Below are positions 25,366 through 34,129 of a DNA stretch of 64,000 nucleotides, piece by piece; the stretch's first letter is position 1, and each line of letters opens with the position of its first letter. The notes under the pieces are model-generated. The model made no database searches, was not told the origin of the DNA, and was given only the letters and a program-made list of their open reading frames with translations. The DNA comes from Pedococcus cremeus (GTDB taxonomy: Bacteria > Actinomycetota > Actinomycetes > Actinomycetales > Dermatophilaceae): assembly GCF_900111375.1 (NCBI RefSeq), contig NZ_FOHB01000007.1, forward strand, positions 186,001-250,000. Reading direction: 5' to 3'. The position numbers and the translations under genes are program-made.

Positions 25366-25869
25366 TCAGTCGAAGTCGTCGCCGTAGCGAGGGTCGAGCT
25401 GCTCGGGAGGGATGCCGAGCAGTGCGGCGACCTGCTCGACCACGACGTCCTGCACGATCGCGGTCAGCTCACGGGTGTCGTGGGCGCGGCTCTCGATCGG
25501 GCGACGGTAGACCACGATGCGCGCTGGCAGCTTGCCCTGGGCGGGGAACAGGCGGCCCAGCGGCACCACCGAGCTCTCCCACGGGGCGGGATCGCTGGGT
25601 GGCACGTCCTCGACGGCGAACTCGACGTCGACGTGGCGTTCGCCCAGGCGCGACTCGAGCCGGGAGGCGGCATCGAGCACGAGGTCGTCGAACTGCTCGC
25701 GCCGGGAGACCATCGCGGGCACTTCCGGCCAGGCGAGCGGACCGCGGCGGCCACGGCCACGCCGGTCGCGGCGCAGGCGCGCCGGCACACTGGCCGACCC
25801 CGAGGCGGAGCCCCGAGAGGGCCGCGAGGGGAAGCGCGCACCAGCGCCGGCAGCGGTCATGCTCGCCAT
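25366..25869 (-). CDS. Zincin-like metallopeptidase family protein lacking the HExxH site
   Basis: 167 residues from ATG 25869 (ATG 25860 is an equal alternative; neither has a clear ribosome-binding site). The C-terminal two-thirds fit the Zincin_1/DUF1025 family: F-D-D-L-V-L-D-A near residue 60, then R-I-V-V-Y-R-R-P-I-E and a final G-I-P-P-E-Q-L-D. Where family members have H-E-x-G-H, this one reads V-E-Q-V-A, so it should not be a zinc protease. The N-terminal 45 residues are Ser/Arg/Gly-rich. It is divergent from DUF3499, as in Mycobacterium. Confidence 0.85.
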   Translation of the reverse strand: MASMTAAGAGARFPSRPSRGSASGSASVPARLRRDRRGRGRRGPLAWPEVPAMVSRREQFDDLVLDAASRLESRLGERHVDVEFAVEDVPPSDPAPWESSVVPLGRLFPAQGKLPARIVVYRRPIESRAHDTRELTAIVQDVVVEQVAALLGIPPEQLDPRYGDDFD

Positions 25870-25908
25870 GCTACGGCGCGCCGATGCGGCTTCCTGCCGG
25901 TCGTGGTT

Positions 25909-25914
25909 TAAAGT
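25909..25914 (+). promoter_or_regulatory. -10 element of a leaderless DUF3499 transcript
   Basis: TAAAGT ends exactly 6 nt before the GTG at 25921, so the predicted first base of the mRNA is the G of the start codon. Confidence 0.55.
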
Positions 25915-25920
25915 CCACCC

Positions 25921-26316
25921 GTGAGTCTGACCAGGAGGTGTTCGCGCACCGCGTGCCCCAACGCCGCGATCGCCACCCTGACCTACGTGTACTCCGACTC
26001 CACCGCTGTCGTGGGGCCGCTCGCGACCTACGCCGAGCCGCACACCTACGACCTGTGCACCGTCCACGCCGAGCGCCTCACCGCGCCGCGGGGCTGGGAG
26101 ATCGTGCGGCTGTCGGGGGAGTACGTCGAGCCCGAGCCCACCCACGACGACCTGCTCGCCCTGGCGAACGCGGTCCGTGAGGCGGGCAAGCCGAAGCTCA
26201 CCGAGCACCCCACGCCGCAGGCCGTACCCGGCCAGGTCGGTCGCGGCGAGGAGAGCCGGTCCGGCGCCGTCGAGACCGGCCGGCGCGGCCACCTGCGCGT
26301 CCTGCGCGACCTCTGA
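25921..26316 (+). CDS. DUF3499 family protein
   Basis: 131 residues from GTG 25921. The N-terminal part carries R-R-C-S-R-T-A-C-P-N-A-A-I-A-T-L-T-Y-V-Y and, about 30 residues on, Y-D-L-C-T-V-H-A-E-R, giving three Cys plus His suited to a zinc-ribbon-like site. The C-terminal 40 residues are basic and probably flexible. DUF3499 is restricted to Actinobacteria and of unknown function. Its conserved place between the zincin-like gene and manB points to a link with mannose metabolism or envelope growth. Confidence 0.9.
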   Translation: MSLTRRCSRTACPNAAIATLTYVYSDSTAVVGPLATYAEPHTYDLCTVHAERLTAPRGWEIVRLSGEYVEPEPTHDDLLALANAVREAGKPKLTEHPTPQAVPGQVGRGEESRSGAVETGRRGHLRVLRDL

Positions 26317-26323
26317 CTGCCGA

Positions 26324-26329
26324 TAGGGT
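26324..26329 (+). promoter_or_regulatory. -10 element for manB (near-leaderless)
   Basis: TAGGGT ends 7 nt before the GTG at 26337, predicting transcription start within a base of the start codon. Confidence 0.45.
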
Positions 26330-26336
26330 TTCGGGC

Positions 26337-27782
26337 GTGACCGCGCCCGTGCTTGCCAACTTCATCAAGGCCTACGACGTCCGTGGTGTCGTGCCCGACC
26401 AGCTCAACGTGGACGTCGCCTACGCGATCGGCTCGGCGTTCGCCCAGGTGGTCGCGTTGCCGGAGCAGGCCAAGGCGGTAGTGGTCGGCCATGACATGCG
26501 GCCGTCGTCACCCGAGCTGTCCCGGGCGTTCGCCGACGGGGTGGCTGCCCACGGGATCGACGCCATCCTCATCGGGCTGTGCAGCACTGACGGCCTCTAC
26601 TACGCCAGCGGCGCCCTCGACCTGCCCGGTGCGATGTTCACCGCCAGCCACAACCCGGCGCAGTACAACGGCATCAAACTGTGCCGCGCCGGCGCCCGCC
26701 CGGTTGGCCAGGACTCCGGCCTCACCGACGTCCGCGACCTTGGCCAGGCCATCCTCGACGGCGGCAAGCCGTTCGCCCGCGACGACCTCGAGCCCGGCAC
26801 CGTCACCGAGCGCGACGTGCTGGCCGACTACGCCGCCTTCCTGCGCTCGCTGGTCGACCTGTCGCAGATCCGCCCGCTCAAGGTGGTCGTCGACGCCGGC
26901 AACGGCATGGGCGGCCACACCGTGCCGGCCGTGCTCGGCACCGCCGCCGGGCTGCCCGAGCTGCCGCTCGAGGTGGTCGACCTCTACTTCGAGCTCGACG
27001 GCACCTTCCCCAACCACGAGGCGAACCCGCTCGAGCCGGAGAACCTGCGCGACCTGCAGGCAGCTGTCCGCGAGCACGGCGCCGACATCGGCCTGGCCTT
27101 CGACGGCGACGCCGACCGCTGCTTCGTCGTCGACGAGCGCGGCGAGCCGGTGAGCCCGAGCGCCATCACCGCCATGGTCGCCGCGCGCGAGGTGGCCCGT
27201 GAGGTCGCCGCCGGCACCCCGGCCGCGGACGTCGGCATCGTCTACAACGCGATCTCCTCGGCGGCCGTCCCCGAGATCATCGCCGAGAGCGGCGCCCGGG
27301 GGATCCGCACGCGGGTCGGCCACTCCTTCATCAAGGCCCAGATGGCCCACGAGGGCGCCATTTTCGGCGGCGAGCACAGCGCCCACTACTACTTCCGCGA
27401 CTTCTGGTTCGCCGACACCGGCATGCTCGCCGCGCTGCACGTGCTGGCCGCCCTCGGCACCCAGGACGAGCCGCTGAGCCGCTTCATGGCGGCATACAAC
27501 CGGTATGCCGCGTCCGGCGAGATCAACTCGACGGTCGCCGATGCTGCGGGCACCACCGAGGTGGTGCGAGAGTGGGCGGGGGGGCAGGGCGCGGAGTTCG
27601 ACACGCTCGACGGCTTCACCGCGACGCACCGCGGGGGTGACGGTGACCCGATGTGGTGGTTCAACCTGCGCCCGTCGAACACCGAACCGCTGCTGAGGCT
27701 GAACGTCGAGGCCGCCGATGAGGCCACAATGGAACGGGTGCGGGACGACGTCCTGGCCCTGGTGAGAGGAGAGGCCCGATGA
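26337..27782 (+). CDS. manB: Phosphomannomutase/phosphoglucomutase
   Basis: 481 residues from GTG 26337. All four alpha-D-phosphohexomutase signatures are present: K-A-Y-D-V-R-G near the N-terminus, the phosphoserine loop T-A-S-H-N-P (Ser104), the Mg site F-D-G-D-A-D-R near 256, and the C-terminal phosphate-binding R-P-S-N-T-E-P near 443. It interconverts mannose-6- and mannose-1-phosphate, feeding GDP-mannose for mannosylated lipids and glycans. It overlaps the Trm112-like gene (ATGA). Confidence 0.95.
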   Translation: MTAPVLANFIKAYDVRGVVPDQLNVDVAYAIGSAFAQVVALPEQAKAVVVGHDMRPSSPELSRAFADGVAAHGIDAILIGLCSTDGLYYASGALDLPGAMFTASHNPAQYNGIKLCRAGARPVGQDSGLTDVRDLGQAILDGGKPFARDDLEPGTVTERDVLADYAAFLRSLVDLSQIRPLKVVVDAGNGMGGHTVPAVLGTAAGLPELPLEVVDLYFELDGTFPNHEANPLEPENLRDLQAAVREHGADIGLAFDGDADRCFVVDERGEPVSPSAITAMVAAREVAREVAAGTPAADVGIVYNAISSAAVPEIIAESGARGIRTRVGHSFIKAQMAHEGAIFGGEHSAHYYFRDFWFADTGMLAALHVLAALGTQDEPLSRFMAAYNRYAASGEINSTVADAAGTTEVVREWAGGQGAEFDTLDGFTATHRGGDGDPMWWFNLRPSNTEPLLRLNVEAADEATMERVRDDVLALVRGEAR

Positions 27783-27988
27783 CCGAGAAGGCCGGCGCAC
27801 CCCTGATCGAGCCCTGGCTGCGGGAGATCCTCCGCTGCCCGGCGTGCCACGCCGAGCTCGCGGACGCGGAGGGTCCCACGGGCCAGCCCGAGCTGCACTG
27901 CACCAACACGGCCGCCTGCGGCCTGCAGTACCGCATCGACGACGGCGTGCCGGTGCTGCTCGTCGACGAAGCCCGCAAGCCCGCCTGA
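27779..27988 (+). CDS. Trm112-like zinc-ribbon protein
   Basis: 69 residues. Four cysteines (C20, C23, C41, C47) form a zinc ribbon. The L-R-E-I-L-R-C-P-A-C start and R-I-D-D-G-V-P-V-L-L end are classic for the Trm112/UPF0434 family (PF03966). Eukaryotic Trm112 activates methyltransferases; bacterial roles are unclear. Translationally coupled to manB, with a strong GGAGAGG ribosome-binding site inside the manB end. Confidence 0.9.
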   Translation: MTEKAGAPLIEPWLREILRCPACHAELADAEGPTGQPELHCTNTAACGLQYRIDDGVPVLLVDEARKPA

Positions 27989-27999
27989 CGGGCACGGCA

Positions 28000-29187
28000 A
28001 TGGCCCCGTTCCTCGACGAGAAGCGCATCGACAACGAGGACGCCTGCGCGGCCCTCGACACCCACGGCACCCTGCGGTCGCTCGCGATGGCGGGAGCGCA
28101 GGTGCGCCAGGCGCTGACCCTGTCGCAGGACGCGGGAATCGAGCGGGTCGCCGGCGGTGAGCGCCCCCGGTCGGTGCTGGTCGCCTCGCTCGGCGGCACG
28201 GCGGTCATCTGCGACGTGCTCGAGATGCTCGCCGAGCCGGGCTCGCCCGTGCCGGTGGCGATCCGGCGCAACCTGCCGCTGCCCGGGTGGGTCGGGCCAC
28301 TCGACCTCGTCATCGCCGTCTCGCAGTCGGGCCGCGCGGCGGGGCCGCTGGCCCTCGCGGCCGAGGCTGCGCGCCGGGGCGCCTCCCTGTTGACCGTTGG
28401 GGCGTCCGACTCGCCGCTGGCCGACGTGTGTGCCCGCGCGCGTGGCGTGCACATCAACGTGGGCAACGACCGCGACGGCTCGCGCACGCACCTGTGGTCG
28501 ATGCTGGCCCCCGTCATGCTGGCCGCCGGCCAGATCGGCATCGCCGACGTCGACGCCGCGGTGCTGGCGGACGTGGCCGACCGCCTCGACGAGCACGCGG
28601 AGGCCTGCCGGCCCTCCTCGGAGTCGTTCGTCAACCCGGCAAAGGTGCTCGCGGTCGACCTCGCCGAGACCGTCCCGCTCGTGCTCGGCGACGGCCCCCT
28701 CAACGGAGTAGCCGCGTCACGCGCCGCTTCCATGCTGGCGCGCACAGCCCGTATGCCGGCGACGTTCGGCGAGCTGCCCGATGCCGCCTCCCAGATCGTG
28801 GCCTGCTTCGACGGGCCCTTCACGACGGCGTTCAGCTCGTCGTCGGCCGGTGCGAGCGGCGTCGCGGCCGGCGACATCTTCGCCGACCCCTACCTCGATG
28901 GGCCGATGCCGCCACGGCTCGGCCTGCTGATGCTGCGCGATGCCGTGCCGGAGGACCCCTCTCCCGAGGTGGCGGAGGCCGAGGCGCTGACCGAGGCGGT
29001 CGTGGAGTCGGCCCGGGAGACCGGGGTCAAGGTGTCGCAGGTGACCGCCGAGCCGGGGCACCCGCTGGTGCGGCTGGCGGGGCAGATCGCTGTCACCGAC
29101 TTCGCGGCCACCTACCTCGCGCTCGGGCTGGGGCTTGACCCCGCGGTGGCCCCGCACGTCGCCGACCTGCGCTCGGGTCGCCGGTGA
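28000..29187 (+). CDS. SIS-domain protein, bifunctional phosphoglucose/phosphomannose isomerase type
   Basis: 395 residues from ATG 28000. The SIS fold is seen in S-L-G-G-T-A-V-I (about 65), I-A-V-S-Q-S-G-R-A-A-G (about 106) and a C-terminal bact-PGI domain (PF10432, about 215-390). In archaeal relatives the enzyme isomerises fructose-6-phosphate with glucose-6- and mannose-6-phosphate, the step before manB. The equivalent gene in Mycobacterium (Rv3256c) lies beside manA; here manA is absent from the locus, so this protein may supply mannose-6-phosphate. Confidence 0.85.
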   Translation: MAPFLDEKRIDNEDACAALDTHGTLRSLAMAGAQVRQALTLSQDAGIERVAGGERPRSVLVASLGGTAVICDVLEMLAEPGSPVPVAIRRNLPLPGWVGPLDLVIAVSQSGRAAGPLALAAEAARRGASLLTVGASDSPLADVCARARGVHINVGNDRDGSRTHLWSMLAPVMLAAGQIGIADVDAAVLADVADRLDEHAEACRPSSESFVNPAKVLAVDLAETVPLVLGDGPLNGVAASRAASMLARTARMPATFGELPDAASQIVACFDGPFTTAFSSSSAGASGVAAGDIFADPYLDGPMPPRLGLLMLRDAVPEDPSPEVAEAEALTEAVVESARETGVKVSQVTAEPGHPLVRLAGQIAVTDFAATYLALGLGLDPAVAPHVADLRSGRR

Positions 29188-31817
29188 CGGCTGACCCAGG
29201 CTCGTCCGCTGGGGCTGGTCCCATGCCGGTGGTCGGTTCGTCGGGGACGGCTGGTCCCGGCTCGTCGGGGACGCTGCTCGACCACCTCCCGCCGGAGGGG
29301 GAGCGGGATCCGGACGCCCTGTTCGACGCCTTCGTGCAGTGGGCGTCGGGCCAGGGGCTGACGCTCTATCCGGCCCAGGAAGAGGCGCTGATCGAGGTGA
29401 TGACGGGGTCCAACGTGATCCTGTCGACGCCGACCGGGTCGGGGAAGAGCCTGGTGGCCACCGGCGCCCACTTCGCGGCACTGGCGGCTGGGGTGCGCAC
29501 GTACTACACGGCGCCGATCAAGGCGCTGGTGTCGGAGAAGTTCTTCGCGCTGTGCGACCTGTTCGGTGCCAGCAACGTCGGCATGCTGACCGGCGACGCG
29601 TCGGTGAACGCCGACGCCCCGATCATCTGCTGCACCGCCGAGGTGCTCGCCAACATCGCGCTGCGGACCGGCGCCTCGCCCGAGATCGGGCAGGTGGTGA
29701 TGGACGAGTTCCACTTCTACTCCGAGCCCGACCGCGGCTGGGCGTGGCAGGTGCCGCTGCTCGAGCTGGCGCGCACGCAGTTCGTCCTCATGTCGGCGAC
29801 CCTCGGTGACGTCACGCCGTTCCAGAAGGACCTGACCCGGCGCACCGGCCGCACGACCGCGGTGGTGACGTCGGCGGAGCGACCCGTGCCGCTGTCGTAC
29901 TCGTGGGCGCTGACGCCGCTGCACGAGACGCTCGAGGAGCTGCTGACGACGCACCAGGCGCCGGTCTACGTCGTGCACTTCACCCAGGCTGCGGCTCTGG
30001 AGCGGGCGCAGTCGCTGATGTCCATCAACGTCTGCACGAAGGAGGAGAAGGCCGAGATCGCCTCTCTCATCGGGGGTTTCAGGTTCTCCGCAGGTTTCGG
30101 CAAGACGCTCTCGCGGCTGGTGCGCCACGGCATCGGGGTGCACCACGCCGGCATGCTGCCCAAGTACCGGCGGCTGGTCGAGCAGCTGGCGCAGGCGGGG
30201 TTGCTCAAGGTCATCTGCGGCACCGACACCCTCGGGGTGGGCATCAACGTGCCGATCCGCACGGTGGTGCTGACGGGGCTCACCAAGTTCGACGGGTCGC
30301 GCCAGCGGCTGCTCAAGGCACGCGAGTTCCACCAGATCGCGGGGCGAGCCGGCCGGGCCGGCTATGACACGTCCGGCTCTGTTGTGGTGCAGGCGCCCGA
30401 GCACGTCATCGAGAACCACCGGGCGCTGCTGAAGGCGGGGGATGACCCCAAGAAGCAGCGGAAGGTGCAGCGCAAGAAGCCGCCCGAGGGCTTCGTGACG
30501 TGGACCGAGGAGCAGTTCCACCGGCTGGTCGAGGCCGAGCCCGAGCCGCTGGTCTCGCGCATGCAGGTCAGCCACTCGATGCTGCTGAACGTCCTTGCCC
30601 GCGAGGGTGACCCGTTCGAGGCGATGCGAAAGCTGTTGCGCGACAACCACGAGGACCCCCGCCGCCAGGCTCGGTTGGCGCGACGGGCGATCCAGATCTA
30701 CCGGTCGCTGCTGACGGCCGGGGTGGTGGAGCGGCTCGACGAGCCGGACCAGTTCGGCCGTGCGGTGCGGCTGGTGGAGGACCTGCAGTTCGGGTTCGCC
30801 CTCAACCAGGCGTTGTCGCCGTTCGCGCTGGCGGCGTTCTCGGTGCTGGACGAGGAGTCGCCGACCTACGCGCTCGACGTGGTGTCGGTGGTGGAGGCGA
30901 CGCTCGACGACCCGCGTCAGGTGCTGATGGCCCAGCAGTTCAAGGCGCGCGGCGAGGCTGTCGCGGAGATGAAGGCCGAGGGCATCGAGTACGACGAGCG
31001 GATGGAGCTGCTCGAGGACGTCGAGTACCCCAAGCCGCTGCAGGAGCTGCTGGAGGCGGTCTTCGAGACCTACAGACAGGGCCACCCGTGGGTGGCCGAG
31101 ACGCCGCTCTCGCCGAAGTCGGTGGTGCGCGACCTGTGGGAGCGCGCCATGACGTTCGGTGAGTTCGTCGCCTACTACGGGCTGTCGCGGTCCGAAGGGC
31201 TTGTGCTGCGGTACCTCTCGGACTGCTACAAGGCGCTGCGCCAGACGGTGCCGGACTCGGCCAAGACAGACGAGCTCACCGACCTCATCGAGTGGCTGGG
31301 TGAGGTGGTGCGTCAGACCGACTCGAGCCTGCTCGACGAGTGGGAAGCGTTGACCGATCCCACTGCCTTGTCAGGCACTTTGGACGGCGAGGGCGAGGTT
31401 CGGCCCGGGGGAGTGGCGGGCGAGCCTCGGCCGATCACCGCCAACGAGCGGGCCTTCCGGGTGCTGGTGCGCAACGCGATGTTCCGACGGGTCGAGCTGG
31501 CAGCCTTGCGGCGGTGGATCGACCTCGGCGAGCTCGATGCCGCCGCAGGGTGGGACGCCGACCGGTGGCAGGAGGCGATCGAGGACTACTTCTCCGAGTA
31601 TGACTCCATCGGCACGGGGTCAGACGCGCGGGGCCCGGCGCTGTTGCAGATCACCCGCGAGCCGGGGCAGTGGCTGGTCCGCCAGGTCATCGACGATCCC
31701 GAGGGCGACCACGACTGGGCCATCACGGCCGTCGTCGACCTCGAGGCGTCGGGCGCCACGGGAGAAGCGGCGGTGGCCATCACCGACTTCGGCCCCGTGA
31801 AGAATTTCCACGACTGA
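29184..31817 (+). CDS. Ski2/Mtr4-like RNA helicase with C-terminal DUF3516
   Basis: 877 residues from GTG 29184, overlapping the SIS stop (GTGA); an ATG at 29223 is possible. Superfamily 2 motifs in order: S-T-P-T-G-S-G-K-S (about 82-90), D-E-F-H (174-177), M-S-A-T-L (about 203), G-T-D-T-L-G-V-G-I-N (about 348) and Q-I-A-G-R-A-G-R-A-G (about 384). The second half is the DUF3516 region found on actinobacterial Ski2-like helicases. The extreme N-terminus is a Gly/Ser/Pro repeat-like tail. Likely ATP-driven RNA unwinding. Confidence 0.9.
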   Translation: MTADPGSSAGAGPMPVVGSSGTAGPGSSGTLLDHLPPEGERDPDALFDAFVQWASGQGLTLYPAQEEALIEVMTGSNVILSTPTGSGKSLVATGAHFAALAAGVRTYYTAPIKALVSEKFFALCDLFGASNVGMLTGDASVNADAPIICCTAEVLANIALRTGASPEIGQVVMDEFHFYSEPDRGWAWQVPLLELARTQFVLMSATLGDVTPFQKDLTRRTGRTTAVVTSAERPVPLSYSWALTPLHETLEELLTTHQAPVYVVHFTQAAALERAQSLMSINVCTKEEKAEIASLIGGFRFSAGFGKTLSRLVRHGIGVHHAGMLPKYRRLVEQLAQAGLLKVICGTDTLGVGINVPIRTVVLTGLTKFDGSRQRLLKAREFHQIAGRAGRAGYDTSGSVVVQAPEHVIENHRALLKAGDDPKKQRKVQRKKPPEGFVTWTEEQFHRLVEAEPEPLVSRMQVSHSMLLNVLAREGDPFEAMRKLLRDNHEDPRRQARLARRAIQIYRSLLTAGVVERLDEPDQFGRAVRLVEDLQFGFALNQALSPFALAAFSVLDEESPTYALDVVSVVEATLDDPRQVLMAQQFKARGEAVAEMKAEGIEYDERMELLEDVEYPKPLQELLEAVFETYRQGHPWVAETPLSPKSVVRDLWERAMTFGEFVAYYGLSRSEGLVLRYLSDCYKALRQTVPDSAKTDELTDLIEWLGEVVRQTDSSLLDEWEALTDPTALSGTLDGEGEVRPGGVAGEPRPITANERAFRVLVRNAMFRRVELAALRRWIDLGELDAAAGWDADRWQEAIEDYFSEYDSIGTGSDARGPALLQITREPGQWLVRQVIDDPEGDHDWAITAVVDLEASGATGEAAVAITDFGPVKNFHD

Positions 31818-31875
31818 CGTCCTGAGCTCCGCTTGTGGGTACGCTCCTCGGGTACGACGCGACGAGCCGGGGGGC

Positions 31876-32088
31876 ATGATGGGACGTGTACTGGGTTTGA
31901 TCGTCGGCGTCCTCTTCGGAGGGGTGGCCGGCATGTGCTTGGCGATCGTGCTCATCGGGCCGGTACTGAGCTCCCTTCCCCTCCAGGAGAGCCAGACCCT
32001 CGGTGTCGCCCTGCTGTTGGCGGGCGGATGCCCCCTCGTCGGAGCCGTTGCTGGGGGGCTTCTTGCTGCTCGCGCTGGAAGGACCTAG
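31876..32088 (+). CDS. Small two-span membrane protein
   Basis: 70 residues from a double ATG (31876 or 31879). Two hydrophobic Gly-rich segments: about 6-30 and about 42-64. No family recognised. The gene has its own 58-bp leader after the helicase. It is followed by a 265-bp gap that holds a decayed ybaK fragment. Role unknown. Confidence 0.6.
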   Translation: MMGRVLGLIVGVLFGGVAGMCLAIVLIGPVLSSLPLQESQTLGVALLLAGGCPLVGAVAGGLLAARAGRT

Positions 32089-32153
32089 GACGGCGGGCAT
32101 CGCGGCGCCGTCACTGGCAGGCCCCGCCCTCCAAGTGCGGAAAGCGGGATTCG

Positions 32154-32258
32154 TTACTGCGCCAGCTGGAGCTCTTGGGCGCCGGGTAGGTCGAGCAGCC
32201 CGGCAGACGGCTCGAGGAGCTTGCTGCCGCGGATGCCGCTGCCATGACGGTCACCGGG
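32154..32258 (-). pseudogene. Decayed duplicate of the 3' end of the ybaK-type gene
   Basis: Read leftward, this stretch encodes the last roughly 34 codons of the YbaK-like protein at 33541-34074 and ends in its own TAA. From G-S-G-I-R-G onward 25 of 29 residues are identical to the intact copy. One codon is missing just before that point, and homology stops abruptly near 32258. It has no start or upstream domain. Together with the intact gene it brackets the acyltransferase at 32354-33415. Confidence 0.85.
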
Positions 32259-32353
32259 TTGGGCCCCGCCTAGCGTAGAGTCCCAAGCCACCTACGCCTG
32301 CTCTGGTCCATTCAGATTCGACGCCGAGTATCAGGCTGGAGGGAGTCCCATCG

Positions 32354-33415
32354 TTATGGGCCGCCCGCGGTGGCAGGAACAGTTCTAGCCATGCGACGGC
32401 CCTGGTGCAACCGCAGTCGCAGGATCGGGTGCTCGACAGCGTGCCAGGAAATGCTCGCCACGGCGAAGGTGCTCACGAGAGTGAACACGACGACAGGAAA
32501 CCGATGGACGTGGGCCATGCTGAGCATCAGAGGGTGCCAGAGGTACAGGCCATACGAGATGCGGCCGGTGTAGCGCAAAGGCGACCACCCAAGTACGGTC
32601 CCGAAAACCCCGCCCGAGGTCGCCGTGAGTCGCGCAATGAGCAGGGCGGTCGCCAAGGACGCAGGAGCGATCAAGGCAATCGCAGCCGGTACCCCGACGG
32701 TGAGACAGCTCAGGGTGAGCAGAGTCGCTGCGAGTCCAGCAAAGAGGCCAAGCCGTGATGGCCTTGGCTCCTGGCGCAGCGCTACGGCCAACGCGCACCC
32801 GACCAAGATGGCGTCCGCGCGGGTGGCTGGGCTGAAGAATGACACCGGCCAAGGAGCCAACACAGAGATTGCAACCCGTGCCAGGCCAGACACTGCGGCC
32901 GCGAAGACGATGGTGGCTACTGGGTTGCGACGCATGACGAATGGGAGCGCCAGGGGCCACAGGAGGTAGAACTGCTCCTCCAGCGACAATGACCATGTGT
33001 GGCCGAGCGTTGACACGTCGACACCCATGGCCATCGCGATGTTGGTCCCATACGAGGCGGCGATCGCGACAGGGCTGAGGGTGACCCCGGCGGCCAAGCG
33101 CCAAGCAACTTCTGCACTCAAGAGAATCGCCAGAGCAGGCAGCAGGCGCCATGCCCGCCGCGAATAGAAGCGGCGCCGATCGATCCTGCCCGTCGCACCT
33201 CGCTCCTCCAGCAAAAGCGTGGTGATGAGGTAGCCGGACAGGACGAAGAAGATGGTGACCCCGATGGCCCCCATGGGTTCGAAGTTAGGGTCCACGGTGT
33301 GCGAAAGGATGACGAGCAGCACCGCCAGACCTCGCAGTCCGTCGAGCGCTGGGTTTCGACGCGGGGGCGCCATCGAGGATGGGCCGACGGCCACGTCCAG
33401 CAGGCCTGCGTTCAT
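32354..33415 (-). CDS. Acyltransferase 3 family membrane protein (acquired)
   Basis: 353 residues from ATG 33415 (GTG 33445 and ATG 33373 are alternatives; TATAAA lies upstream as complement of 33464-33469). Features of PF01757: N-P-A-L-D-G-L-R-G-L-A-V-L-L-V-I-L-S-H-T at the first helix, then F-F-V-L-S-G-Y-L-I-T-T-L-L-L, R-R-x-x-R-L-L-P-A-L and W-S-L-S-L-E-E-Q-F-Y-L-L-W-P. About ten spans, no SGNH domain. Probably O-acetylates a surface polysaccharide. It lies between ybaK and a decayed ybaK end and has lower GC than the core genes. Confidence 0.85.
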   Translation of the reverse strand: MNAGLLDVAVGPSSMAPPRRNPALDGLRGLAVLLVILSHTVDPNFEPMGAIGVTIFFVLSGYLITTLLLEERGATGRIDRRRFYSRRAWRLLPALAILLSAEVAWRLAAGVTLSPVAIAASYGTNIAMAMGVDVSTLGHTWSLSLEEQFYLLWPLALPFVMRRNPVATIVFAAAVSGLARVAISVLAPWPVSFFSPATRADAILVGCALAVALRQEPRPSRLGLFAGLAATLLTLSCLTVGVPAAIALIAPASLATALLIARLTATSGGVFGTVLGWSPLRYTGRISYGLYLWHPLMLSMAHVHRFPVVVFTLVSTFAVASISWHAVEHPILRLRLHQGRRMARTVPATAGGP

Positions 33416-33540
33416 AGGGCAACAGTCTGGAGGCACCGGGAACACTTGGTTGCGCTATGCACTTTTATATGGCCGTTCGTACGACCTGCACGAAAGGCCG
33501 AGGGCGCCATACCTGCCTCATGAAGGGCGCCGTCTGATTC

Positions 33541-34074
33541 CTACACTGCCAGCTGGAGCCCCTGGGCACCGGGCAGTTTAAGTAGTCCGGCCGACGGTAC
33601 GAGCAGCTTGCTGCCGCGGATGCCGCTGCCGATGACGACCTCACCGGCCGCAACGACGGCCGCGTCGACCAGAAGTGGCCAGCTGTCGGGAAGGCCGACC
33701 GGGGTGATGCCGCCGAACTCCATGCCCGTGAGCTGCACCGCCTCGTCCTGCGGGGCGAAGGAGATCTTGCGGACGTCGAGGTGCCGGCGAACCACGCCGT
33801 TGATGTCGGCGCGCATCGTCGCGAGCACCAGCACCGCGGCATACCGGACCTCACCGGCGCGCTTGCCGACCACGACCACGCAGTTGGCCGAGTGCTCCGG
33901 CGGCGAGGCGTAGGCCTCGCAGAAGGCGGCGGTGTCCGCCAGCGTCGGGTCGATCGGAGCCACCCGGGCGTCGGGCACGAGGTGGATCGACTCGGCGACG
34001 GGGGGCGCGAGCAGGGCGCGGGCCTGGTCCGCGTTGGCGGTCGTCCAGGTGAGGTTTCCGGCAGCAGGAGTCAC
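33541..34074 (-). CDS. YbaK/EbsC-type aminoacyl-tRNA deacylase family protein
   Basis: 177 residues from GTG 34074. The -10 TACGGT (complement of 34082-34087) ends 7 nt before it, suggesting a leaderless mRNA. The YbaK/ProX-like domain (PF04073) shows C-V-V-V-V-G-K-R-A-G, the D-V-R-K-I-S-F-A region and G-M-E-F-G-G-I-T-P-V-G-L-P with the conserved glycines, then G-S-G-I-R-G-S-K-L near the end. The family clears mischarged tRNA. Its 3' end is duplicated in decayed form at 32154. Divergent from the OYE-family gene. Confidence 0.88.
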   Translation of the reverse strand: MTPAAGNLTWTTANADQARALLAPPVAESIHLVPDARVAPIDPTLADTAAFCEAYASPPEHSANCVVVVGKRAGEVRYAAVLVLATMRADINGVVRRHLDVRKISFAPQDEAVQLTGMEFGGITPVGLPDSWPLLVDAAVVAAGEVVIGSGIRGSKLLVPSAGLLKLPGAQGLQLAV

Positions 34075-34129
34075 GTCTCCGACCGTATACGCCAGGAATA
34101 GTCGGCTCCTGCAACGGGTTGCCGCCGTC

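Noticed and set aside
29184-29290. Repeat-like N-terminus of the helicase as a separate element
   Set aside because: The G-S-S-G-T/G-P-G-S-S-G-T similarity is simple low-complexity coding sequence and could be non-translated if the start is at 29223.
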